Of a DNA stretch of 64,000 nucleotides, positions 34,057 to 41,873 are shown piece after piece (the first letter of the stretch is position 1; each line of letters starts with the position of its first letter). Where the stretch lies: positions 620,001-684,000 of the forward strand of contig NZ_JAOTEN010000002.1 in assembly GCF_025628965.1 (NCBI RefSeq), given 5' to 3'. The notes beneath the pieces are model-generated. The model saw nothing but the letters and a program-made list of their open reading frames with translations, made no database searches and had not been told where the DNA came from. The DNA is from Chryseobacterium gilvum. GTDB lineage: Bacteria; Bacteroidota; Bacteroidia; Flavobacteriales; Weeksellaceae. The translations under genes and the position numbers were made by a program.

Positions 34057-36318
34057 TTAGTTATTGCTAGCTGTTTTTATTTCTGTCGTTTTTATATCGG
34101 TACCCAGTCTCTGAAGATAAGAAATAAGAGCGATAATTTCTTTTTTCTCTAATTCGCCTTGCGGTCTCTTGGCATAAGCCGTTTTTAAATCGGCCGCTTC
34201 AGAGAAGATATCGCTTACGATTTTGGTAGCCTGATGATCTGCCCATTGATCGGCAGTATCAATTTCAGCCTTTGTGTAAGGAACATCAAATACATTCTTC
34301 ATTAACGTTAATTTATCCACCATCTTAGAACGGTCTAAATTGGTAGCAATCAACCAAGGGAAACGAGGCATAATAGAACCTGCAGAAGTAGATCTTGGGT
34401 TATACATGTGTTTGTAATGCCAAGAACTTGGGTTTCTTCCGCCTTCTCTCTGTAAATCGGGGCCTGTTCTTTTAGAACCCCAAAGGAAAGGTCTGTCATA
34501 AACAAATTCTCCGGCTTTTGAATACTGTCCGTTTTTACCGTTGAATCGTACGATCTCGTCTCTGAACGGCCTTACCATCTGTGAGTGACATGCGTTACAA
34601 CCTTCACGGATATAAATATCCCTTCCTTCTAGTTCTAACGGTGAATAGGGTTTTACCGCAGAAATTGTAGGGACACTTTTTTTAAGGGATAGTGTCGGAA
34701 TAATTTCGATAGAACTACCGATTGACACGGTAAAGAACGCTAAAACACCTAATAATAAAGGCATTCTTTCCAGCCAAAGGTGCGTTCCTTCACCTTCTTT
34801 ACGTTTATTGCTGATATTTGCCAAAGCAGGTGCTTCTGCAGGAACTTCTTTCTGGAATGATCCCTGTCTTGCTGTAGCAATAAGGTTGACAACCATCAGA
34901 ATGCCACCGGAAAGATAGAATAAACCTCCTATAAATCTCAATTTGTAGTAAGGAACAATTGCCGTAACGGTGTCCAGCCAGTTTTTCCATAAAAGGGTTC
35001 CGTCCGGATTAAACTGTTTCCACATCAAACCTTGTGTAAATCCTGCGATATACATAGGAACCGCATAGAAAATAATTCCTAATGTTCCCAACCAGAAATG
35101 CCAGTTGGCTAATTTTACAGACCATATTTTGGTTCTCCATAAAATTGGGATCAGGTAATAAATAACACCGAATGCCATAAAACCATTCCATCCCAACGCT
35201 CCTAAGTGAACGTGACCAATTACCCAGTCTGTAAAGTGGCCTATTTTGTTGATATTTTTAGTTGCCAAAAGCGGGCCTTCAAAAGTTGCCATCCCGTAAC
35301 AGGTAACTGCAACTACAAAGAATTTTAAAATAGGGTTTTCTCTTACTTTATCCCAAGCTCCTCTTAATGTTAACAGACCATTGAGCATTCCTCCCCAAGA
35401 CGGTGCAATAAGCATAATTGAGAAACCTGTTCCCACAGCTTGTGCCCAAGCCGGTAATGCTGTATACTGAAGGTGGTGAGGACCGGCCCAGATGTATACG
35501 AAAATTAACGACCAGAAGTGGATGATTGATAATTTATAAGAAAATACAGGTCTGTCTGCTGCTTTAGGTAAGAAGTAATACATCAGACCTAAAACCGGAG
35601 TTGTCAAAATAAAAGCAACTGCATTGTGACCGTACCACCATTGTACAATAGCGTCTTTTACCCCTGCATAAGCTGAATAAGATTTCCAGCCTGTGAAAGA
35701 TAAAGGAACTTCCAAATTATTAAAAATATGAAGCATTGCTACAGCGATCCATGTTCCGATGTAGAACCAGATTGCTACATACAGATGTCGTACTCTTCTC
35801 TTGGCAATTGTAAGGAACATATTTGCTCCGAAAATAATCCATGAGAACGCGATTAATATATCAATTGGCCATTCATGCTCCGCGTACTCTTTTGAGGTAT
35901 TGATCCCCATAAAGAATGTAATGTAAGCTGCAATGATCATAATCTGCCATGTCCAGAAATGAATCCAAGATAATGTGTCACTGTACATTCTTGTCTTCAA
36001 TAATCTTTGTAATGAGTAATAAACCCCTACAAATACACTGTTACATACGAATGCGAAAATTACAGTCGTTGTGTGCAGCATTCTGATCCTTCCGAATCCG
36101 AAAGCACCGTGTGTATTAATAAGTCCCTGAATATTCCCACTTCTTAAACTCTGAATGGTAGTGTCGTCTGTTCCGAATAAAAATTCCGGAAGTTCCGGGT
36201 AAAAAAGCATTAATGCCGCTGTAAGCCCGAACAAAAACCCTATGATCCCGAAAACTACGGTTGCATATAGGAATGCCCGAACAATACTGTTGTCATAACT
36301 GAACTTCTGTGTCTCCAT
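34057..36318 (-). CDS. ccoN: cbb3 cytochrome oxidase subunits I and II fused (CcoNO)
   Basis: 753-residue fusion. Residues 1-490 are CcoN: about twelve membrane helices with the copper/haem ligands in WWYGHNAVAF, GPHHLQYTALPAWAQ and GHVHLGALGWNG. Residues 540-753 are CcoO, a membrane-anchored monoheme cytochrome with CNACH near 574-578 and a Met in MVRPF. It reduces O2 to water at low oxygen and pumps protons. No stop or frameshift separates the halves. It follows ccoS by one base and is followed by ccoQ after 15 bp. Confidence 0.96.
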   Translation of the reverse strand: METQKFSYDNSIVRAFLYATVVFGIIGFLFGLTAALMLFYPELPEFLFGTDDTTIQSLRSGNIQGLINTHGAFGFGRIRMLHTTTVIFAFVCNSVFVGVYYSLQRLLKTRMYSDTLSWIHFWTWQIMIIAAYITFFMGINTSKEYAEHEWPIDILIAFSWIIFGANMFLTIAKRRVRHLYVAIWFYIGTWIAVAMLHIFNNLEVPLSFTGWKSYSAYAGVKDAIVQWWYGHNAVAFILTTPVLGLMYYFLPKAADRPVFSYKLSIIHFWSLIFVYIWAGPHHLQYTALPAWAQAVGTGFSIMLIAPSWGGMLNGLLTLRGAWDKVRENPILKFFVVAVTCYGMATFEGPLLATKNINKIGHFTDWVIGHVHLGALGWNGFMAFGVIYYLIPILWRTKIWSVKLANWHFWLGTLGIIFYAVPMYIAGFTQGLMWKQFNPDGTLLWKNWLDTVTAIVPYYKLRFIGGLFYLSGGILMVVNLIATARQGSFQKEVPAEAPALANISNKRKEGEGTHLWLERMPLLLGVLAFFTVSIGSSIEIIPTLSLKKSVPTISAVKPYSPLELEGRDIYIREGCNACHSQMVRPFRDEIVRFNGKNGQYSKAGEFVYDRPFLWGSKRTGPDLQREGGRNPSSWHYKHMYNPRSTSAGSIMPRFPWLIATNLDRSKMVDKLTLMKNVFDVPYTKAEIDTADQWADHQATKIVSDIFSEAADLKTAYAKRPQGELEKKEIIALISYLQRLGTDIKTTEIKTASNN

Positions 36319-36319
36319 A

Positions 36320-36544
36320 TCAACTATTCACTTTTTTCTTCAATTTTAATATTTTCTCCTTTTTTTCCGTTGCGTTTTTGTTGCCAGAATTCTGATCTTC
36401 TTTAATCTCATCATCAAAGAGTATTCTTACCGCAGGAGATTCATCATCTTCAAACTGTCCTTTTCTGGCGTTTACTATAAAAACGACCAGGAAAACTGCA
36501 GCAAGAGAAACACTGCATAAGATCATTAAGTATAGTATATCCAT
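36320..36544 (-). CDS. ccoS: cbb3 oxidase assembly protein CcoS
   Basis: 74 residues: one membrane helix (about 2-24, LMILCSVSLAAVFLVVFI) followed by GQFEDDESPAVRILFDDE, the CcoS signature in which a conserved Asp-Asp-Glu stretch and the PA/RILFDD core recur. It is needed for cofactor insertion into CcoN. It leads the ccoS-NO-Q-P-G-H-SafE operon on the minus strand, with a 108-bp gap from the copper ATPase gene. Confidence 0.9.
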   Translation of the reverse strand: MDILYLMILCSVSLAAVFLVVFIVNARKGQFEDDESPAVRILFDDEIKEDQNSGNKNATEKKEKILKLKKKVNS

Positions 36545-36551
36545 CAGACAA

Positions 36552-36582
36552 CAAAATTAACCTATTTTGGGTTTCAAAATTA
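36552..36582 (-). promoter_or_regulatory. Candidate operon promoter and dyad before ccoS
   Basis: TAATTTTG -7-like elements occur twice on the minus strand (complement of 36552-36559 and of 36575-36582). The first forms one arm of a perfect inverted repeat, CAAAAT-N6-ATTTTG (36552-36569), which could bind a Crp/Fnr-type dimer. A TTG lies only 15 bp from the first element, so the promoter is not textbook. Confidence 0.4.
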
Positions 36583-36652
36583 ATGAAAAATAATGACATT
36601 AATCACGAAATAGCCTCTAAATCTAATTTAAAATAAGTCTAAATAAGAGCTG

Positions 36653-39037
36653 TTAATGGGCTTTTCTGAAATGTTTTCTGCCCAAGATCCAGGTAGAAAA
36701 AGTTGTAAATGCGATCACGGTAATAGAACTTATCGGCATCAGAATCGCAGCGAATAATGGAGACATGTGTCCGGTAACAGCAAAACTCAATCCGACAACA
36801 TTGTAAAGAAAACTGATTACGAATGTCATTTTCACAATAGTTATAGAACCTTTACATACATTGAGGTATTTTTCCAAATCAACTACTTTTTCTCCGTTCA
36901 TGATGACATCTGAAGATGGGGTAAAACTATTGGTGTCGTCTGAAATAGCAATACCTACATTGCTCTGTTTTAAAGCTCCCGCGTCATTTAAACCGTCTCC
37001 GAGCATGGCAACTTTCAGACCGGTATGCTGAAGCTGCTGTATGTAATTCAGTTTATCTTCAGGGCTTTGATTAAATGCCATCGAAGTTACATTAGGAATC
37101 ATGTTTTTCAGCTGATCTTCTTCCGAAGAATTGTCCCCGCTCAGAATATAAATCTTATACTTTGTAAGTTTTCTGAAAAGAGTTTTAAGGTTTTCGCGGT
37201 ATTCATTTTTAAAAATAAATTTCCCTAAGTACTCATCGTTTTTGCTGATATAGACCGCTGTTTCCAGGTTTTTAGATTCTTTGCCGCTGTATTTTGCAGA
37301 GCCGATTTTATAGGAATTTCCTCTCACGGTTGCAGAATATCCTTTGCCGGAAATTTCCTCAAAATTTACTACCGGAAAATAATCATCATCAATTTCAATA
37401 AATTCATACAAAGATTTTGAAAGCGGATGATTTGAATTTTTTAGTAAAGTTTTGATATTTTTAATGTCAAAATCCTGTATTTCAGTACCTTCAAATTTAA
37501 TATTGCTTTTTTTACGCTGGGTGATTGTGCCTGTTTTATCAAAAACCAATGTATTGATCTTTGATAATTTCTCTATCGTTAAAGTATCTTTTACATAAAA
37601 TTTATTTCTTCCCAGAATTCTCATAATGTGTCCGAAAGTAAATGGAGAAGAAAGCGCCAAAGCACAAGGACACGCAATGATCAATATTGCAGAAATCACC
37701 TGGAACATTTTTTCAAGATCAAAGAATGACCAGTAAATCCCGGCTATCAATGCAATACCTAAAATAATGAATGTGAAATACTTACTGATGTTATTGATAA
37801 GGGTGTCTAACCCTGTTTCATATTTTTTAAATGCTTCTTTGTTCCAGAGCTGAGTGAGGTAGCTTTGATCTACATTTTTAATCACCTCCAGTTCCAGGGA
37901 TGAGCCGATTTGCTTTCCTCCGGCAAAAATTTTGTCTCCGGGCTGTTTGCTTATGTTTTCACTTTCACCCGTAATAAAGCTGTTATCGATATTTCCCTCA
38001 CCGTTAATCAAAATTGCATCTACCGGAATAATCTCCTGGTTTCTCACTAAAATACGGTCTCCGATTTTAATTTCCGAAAGTAAAATATTCTCCTGTTTCC
38101 CGCCAAAATCAACTTTCGTAACCGCAATCGGGTAGAATGATTTATAATCTCTGTCATACGATAATGAGCTGTACGTTCTTTTCTGAAACATTTTCCCGAG
38201 AAGCATAAAGAATAACAGTCCGCAAAGGGTATCAAAATAACCGGGACCGTAATCGGTTGCGATCTCATAGATACTTCTTCCGAATAAAACGAAAATCCCC
38301 AATACAATCGGCACGTCAATATTGACGATTTTATTTTTTAATCCGTACCATGCAGATTTGTAATAATCTGATGCAGAATAGAATACTACAGGAATTGCCA
38401 GTAAGAACATAAGCGTCCTGAATAATCCTTTATAATGCTGCATCCATACATCTTCACCGCCGATATATTCAGGAAAGGCTAAAAACATTCCGTTGCCGAA
38501 CGCAAAACCGGCAATAGCCAGCTTTACCAATAAAGATTTATCTAAATAATCATCATTTTTTTCAGCGGTTTCAAGATTGATCGCAGGTTTGTAACCTAAA
38601 TGAGTAAGAAATTTAGCCAATTCGCTCAATTTCAGATCAGTATGATTGAATGAAATCTGTAAAGTCTTTCTTGTGAAATTAACCTGAGAGTATTTTATAT
38701 CCTTATTCAGCGTATGCAGGCTTTCTAAAAGCCAGATGCAGGAAGAGCAGTGGATCACCGGAATTTTAAAGGTGACAAGACTTGTATTTCCTTCTGAAAA
38801 GTCTGTGATTTTATTGAAAATTTCGGGAGTGTCAAGATAATCAAACTGAGAAGCATTATCTTCATTCGGACGGATCCCTGCTTTTTTATTTAACGCATAA
38901 AAATTGGTTAAATTGTTGATATTGAGTATTTCATATACCGATTTGCAACCGTTGCAGCAAAATATCTTTTCATCAAAAGAAATTCTTTCTTTCTCTATAT
39001 CTTGCCCACAATGAAAACAGTTCTCGCTCACCTTCAT
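36653..39037 (-). CDS. ccoI: Heavy-metal translocating P1B-type ATPase (CcoI/CopA2-like)
   Basis: 794-residue copper-transport ATPase probably supplying copper to the cbb3 oxidase. The N-terminal zinc-finger-like metal domain CFHCGQDIEKER...FCCNGCKSVYEIL, typical of CcoI, is followed by a heavy-metal domain with HCSSCIWLLESL (about 95-106). The transmembrane CPC motif is at about 457 (IACPCALALS), phosphorylation site DKTGT at about 500 and hinge GDGLNDAGAL near 682. It diverges from the Crp/Fnr gene and precedes ccoS by 108 bp. Confidence 0.94.
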   Translation of the reverse strand: MKVSENCFHCGQDIEKERISFDEKIFCCNGCKSVYEILNINNLTNFYALNKKAGIRPNEDNASQFDYLDTPEIFNKITDFSEGNTSLVTFKIPVIHCSSCIWLLESLHTLNKDIKYSQVNFTRKTLQISFNHTDLKLSELAKFLTHLGYKPAINLETAEKNDDYLDKSLLVKLAIAGFAFGNGMFLAFPEYIGGEDVWMQHYKGLFRTLMFLLAIPVVFYSASDYYKSAWYGLKNKIVNIDVPIVLGIFVLFGRSIYEIATDYGPGYFDTLCGLLFFMLLGKMFQKRTYSSLSYDRDYKSFYPIAVTKVDFGGKQENILLSEIKIGDRILVRNQEIIPVDAILINGEGNIDNSFITGESENISKQPGDKIFAGGKQIGSSLELEVIKNVDQSYLTQLWNKEAFKKYETGLDTLINNISKYFTFIILGIALIAGIYWSFFDLEKMFQVISAILIIACPCALALSSPFTFGHIMRILGRNKFYVKDTLTIEKLSKINTLVFDKTGTITQRKKSNIKFEGTEIQDFDIKNIKTLLKNSNHPLSKSLYEFIEIDDDYFPVVNFEEISGKGYSATVRGNSYKIGSAKYSGKESKNLETAVYISKNDEYLGKFIFKNEYRENLKTLFRKLTKYKIYILSGDNSSEEDQLKNMIPNVTSMAFNQSPEDKLNYIQQLQHTGLKVAMLGDGLNDAGALKQSNVGIAISDDTNSFTPSSDVIMNGEKVVDLEKYLNVCKGSITIVKMTFVISFLYNVVGLSFAVTGHMSPLFAAILMPISSITVIAFTTFSTWILGRKHFRKAH

Positions 39038-39051
39038 AATTTATTGACTTA

Positions 39052-39059
39052 CAAAATTA
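39052..39059 (-). promoter_or_regulatory. Candidate -7 element of the copper ATPase gene
   Basis: TAATTTTG on the minus strand, 15 bp before the start codon, the same octamer as upstream of ccoS. No -33 TTG at the right distance; weak. Confidence 0.35.
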
Positions 39060-39071
39060 TAACAATTTTTT

Positions 39072-39102
39072 TTGTTTATCGAGTTTAAATGTTCTATTTT
39101 TG
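39072..39102 (+). promoter_or_regulatory. Promoter of the Crp/Fnr gene
   Basis: TTG (39072-39074), a 20-bp spacer and TATTTTTG (39095-39102) form a full flavobacterial promoter. Transcription should begin near 39109, which favours the ATG at 39122 over the in-frame ATG at 39089. Confidence 0.7.
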
Positions 39103-39121
39103 TGATAAATGTCATATTAAA

Positions 39122-39835
39122 ATGTCGCAGGAACAACAAATTGCTATTGAAGAAAGATTTGCCAGAATATACAATGATAAGTCATTCAAAGATAGGCTGT
39201 CAAGCGCAGATTTTGAAAAATATTTCAATGCTAAAAAGAAACTGAGCTTTCAGAAGCATGATATTATTTTCGACGACGGAGAAATCCCAAAAGGAGTATA
39301 TTTTTTAGAAAAAGGCGCTGCAAAATTATCAAAATCAGGTGCTTTTGGTAAAGATCAGATTTTAAGATTTATCAAAGAAGGAGATATCATCGGGTACAGA
39401 TCTTTGCTTTGTGGTGAAAATTTTCAGGCCAAAGCGGAAGCAATGACCGATATTGAATGTACTTTTTTGCCGGCAGAAGTTTTTATGTATCTTCTTGAAA
39501 TTGATTCTCAGTTATCATTTATTATGCTCCAGAAAATTGCTTATGAATTAGGAGAGTCTTCTAATACGATAACTTTTTTAGCACAAAAAACAGTAAGAGA
39601 AAGATTGGCAGAGATTTTAATTCTTTTGGAACAAAAATTAGGCACCGATCCTGAAGGGTTTATCAAAATTTCATTAACGAGAGAAGAAATTGCCAACATT
39701 ATAGGAACGGCTACAGAAAGTGCCATAAGACTAATCTCAGAATTTAAACAGGACAGCCTGATTGAGGTAGACGGAAGGAATATTAAGATTCTGAATCACG
39801 ATAAGCTCATGAAACTGGGGCACGTAGTTTTATAA
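39122..39835 (+). CDS. Crp/Fnr family transcriptional regulator
   Basis: 238 residues: N-terminal effector-binding beta-roll (about 30-140, with GVYFLEKGAAKLSKSG), dimer helix, and C-terminal winged helix with SLTREEIANIIGTATESAIR as the recognition helix. In this form it has only two cysteines (LLCGE, IECTF), not the four of FNR. It diverges from the cbb3 copper ATPase, and regulation of that locus in low oxygen is likely but inferred. An in-frame upstream ATG at 39089 would add 11 residues including a CxxC; see findings. Confidence 0.9.
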   Translation: MSQEQQIAIEERFARIYNDKSFKDRLSSADFEKYFNAKKKLSFQKHDIIFDDGEIPKGVYFLEKGAAKLSKSGAFGKDQILRFIKEGDIIGYRSLLCGENFQAKAEAMTDIECTFLPAEVFMYLLEIDSQLSFIMLQKIAYELGESSNTITFLAQKTVRERLAEILILLEQKLGTDPEGFIKISLTREEIANIIGTATESAIRLISEFKQDSLIEVDGRNIKILNHDKLMKLGHVVL

Positions 39836-39850
39836 ACCATACAAAAAAAC

Positions 39851-39880
39851 AAGTCGGCGGAAGCCGACTTTTAACTTTTA
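39851..39880 (+). terminator. Terminator after the Crp/Fnr gene
   Basis: Perfect 8-bp GC-rich stem (39851-39858 with 39863-39870) with a GGAA loop and a T-rich tail, 15 bp after the stop codon and before panB. Confidence 0.82.
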
Positions 39881-39896
39881 AACAATTACCAATATT

Positions 39897-40712
39897 ATGT
39901 CTGTTCATTCTGAAATTAAAAGAGTTACGACTGAAACCTTACGAAAAATGAAATTCGATAAGGAAAAGATAACCATGCTTACGGCGTATGATTTTACCAC
40001 GGCAAAGATGGTAGATGCGGGAGGAATTGACGCGGTTTTAATAGGCGATTCTGCAGCCAATGTGATGGCAGGTTTCGAAACTACATTGCCCATCACACTA
40101 GATCAGATGATTTATCACACCCAAAGTGTTGTGCGCGGGATCAGCAGAGCTCTAGTGGTAGCCGATTTGCCATTCGGGACGTATCAGAGTAATCCTGATA
40201 AAGCATTGGAATCTGCCGTAAGAATGATGAAGGAAGGAGGTGCTCATGCCGTTAAAATTGAAGGAGGAAAAGAAATTTCAAAATCGATCAAGAAAATGAT
40301 CAATGCGGGAATTCCTGTCATGGGACATTTGGGATTGACACCCCAATCAATTTACCAGTTTGGAACGTATAAAGTAAGAGCAAAAGAGGAAGCAGAGGCA
40401 GAGAAATTAGTCAGTGATGCGCAGCTTTTGGAAGAATTAGGCTGTTTTTCTGTAGTTTTAGAGAAAATTCCGGCAGATTTGGCCAAAAAAGTATCAGAAA
40501 GTATCAGTATCCCAACAATAGGAATAGGAGCAGGACCGCACTGTGACGGCCAGGTTTTGGTCTATCACGATATGGTAGGGATGAATCAGGGATTTTCTCC
40601 GAAATTTTTAAGACGATATCTTGATCTTTATACGGAGATTACAGGAGCCGTATCCCAGTATGTGAAAGATGTAAAAAATGCAGATTTCCCGAACGAAAAT
40701 GAAAGTTATTAA
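39897..40712 (+). CDS. panB: 3-methyl-2-oxobutanoate hydroxymethyltransferase
   Basis: 271-residue enzyme of pantothenate/CoA synthesis that adds a hydroxymethyl group from methylene-THF to ketoisovalerate. Motifs are [28 protein letters not shown] (metal/substrate site), [25 protein letters not shown] and [18 protein letters not shown]. Length is normal. It is followed with no gap (stop at 40710-40712, ATG at 40713) by a small membrane protein. Confidence 0.97.
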   Translation: MSVHSEIKRVTTETLRKMKFDKEKITMLTAYDFTTAKMVDAGGIDAVLIGDSAANVMAGFETTLPITLDQMIYHTQSVVRGISRALVVADLPFGTYQSNPDKALESAVRMMKEGGAHAVKIEGGKEISKSIKKMINAGIPVMGHLGLTPQSIYQFGTYKVRAKEEAEAEKLVSDAQLLEELGCFSVVLEKIPADLAKKVSESISIPTIGIGAGPHCDGQVLVYHDMVGMNQGFSPKFLRRYLDLYTEITGAVSQYVKDVKNADFPNENESY

Positions 40713-41039
40713 ATGAAAACGAATTTACAGGCTGCTCAAGGAGTGGTTTCTATACTGGCAATTATCTGCTTAGCTGCAGGATGGTTTAATCTTTTTTCGG
40801 CAGAAGTGAATGATTTGCTTTCGAGAAAACTCTTTTATATTTTAATCGGAATCAGCTTTATTTTACAGGCTCCGCTATTGTCAAACCCAAAATTGGTCTA
40901 TCCGATGTATGCAGCCGCCGCTTTATGCATTATCGGTGCATTTCTTCCTACAGGATCCAATCTGTCGTGGATCAAAACATTAGGACTTTTAGGGGGAGTT
41001 GTCATTTCGTTTTCCGGCAGATCAATTTCCAGAAAATAA
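40713..41039 (+). CDS. Small membrane protein
   Basis: 108 residues with three or four membrane helices and no recognised motif. Its start abuts the panB stop and it ends one base before the pseudouridine synthase start, so the three genes form one operon. Conserved small membrane proteins in this position are common; function unknown. Confidence 0.75.
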   Translation: MKTNLQAAQGVVSILAIICLAAGWFNLFSAEVNDLLSRKLFYILIGISFILQAPLLSNPKLVYPMYAAAALCIIGAFLPTGSNLSWIKTLGLLGGVVISFSGRSISRK

Positions 41040-41040
41040 T

Positions 41041-41724
41041 ATGGAGGAACAGATTGTGTATGAAGACAACCATCTTTTGGTGATTAATAAAAAGGTGGGA
41101 CAATTGGTACAAGGCGATAAAACGGGTGACGAATCATTGTTGGAAGCGATCAAGAACTTTATCAAAAAAAGAGACCAGAAACCGGGGAACGTTTTCCTGG
41201 GTTTGGTGCATCGTATTGACCGTCCTACTTCTGGCTTGGTGATTTATGCGAAAACTTCTAAAGCATTATCCCGACTGACTCAGATGGTGAAAAACCGTGA
41301 AATCAAAAAAACGTATTGGGCAGTGGTGGCAAAAGAAATGATTCCGCAAAGTCAGAAGCTGATTCATTATTTACAGAAAAACGAAAAAAACAATAAGGCA
41401 ATTGTCTTTACAAAAGCAACAGAAGGGGCAAAAGAAGCTATTTTAACCTATCATATCATTAAAACTCTGGATAATTATCTTCTTCTGGAGATTGATCTTG
41501 AAACAGGACGGCATCATCAAATCAGAGCACAATTGTCAAAAACAGGAGTTCCCATCAAAGGTGACCTGAAATACGGAGCGCCCCGTTCTAATCCGGATGG
41601 CGGGATTAATCTTCATGCGAGAAAATTGGAATTTATCCATCCCGTAACCAAAGAAAACATAGAAATCATCGCTCCGGTTCCACAAAATGATGCAATCTGG
41701 AGAGCGTGTGAAGAAGAATGGTAA
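41041..41724 (+). CDS. RluA-family RNA pseudouridine synthase
   Basis: 227-residue RNA-modifying enzyme without an S4 domain. The catalytic motif LVHRIDRPTSGLVIYAKT (Asp in HRIDRPTSG) and LETGRHHQIRAQLSKTG identify the RluA/TruC-like branch. I chose the ATG at 41041 over the in-frame 40999 start, which lies inside the previous gene and adds 14 residues unrelated to the fold. The target RNA (rRNA or tRNA) cannot be read from the sequence. Confidence 0.92.
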   Translation: MEEQIVYEDNHLLVINKKVGQLVQGDKTGDESLLEAIKNFIKKRDQKPGNVFLGLVHRIDRPTSGLVIYAKTSKALSRLTQMVKNREIKKTYWAVVAKEMIPQSQKLIHYLQKNEKNNKAIVFTKATEGAKEAILTYHIIKTLDNYLLLEIDLETGRHHQIRAQLSKTGVPIKGDLKYGAPRSNPDGGINLHARKLEFIHPVTKENIEIIAPVPQNDAIWRACEEEW

Positions 41725-41822
41725 TATTAGTTTGAAAAAAAATATTTTAAACTGTTCTCTTTTATTGCTGAATACGTGTTTTTAAAAGCATATTGATATT
41801 ATTTATGTATTAAAAATAAGAG

Positions 41823-41854
41823 TTTGTTGATTATTTCAAAATTTCATATCTTGG
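41823..41854 (+). promoter_or_regulatory. Promoter of the T9SS-exported protein gene
   Basis: TTTG (41823-41826), 20-bp spacer and TATCTTGG (41847-41854), one mismatch to the -7 consensus, end 19 bp before the ATG. Confidence 0.55.
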
Positions 41855-41873
41855 TTACACTAAACAAAGATAT

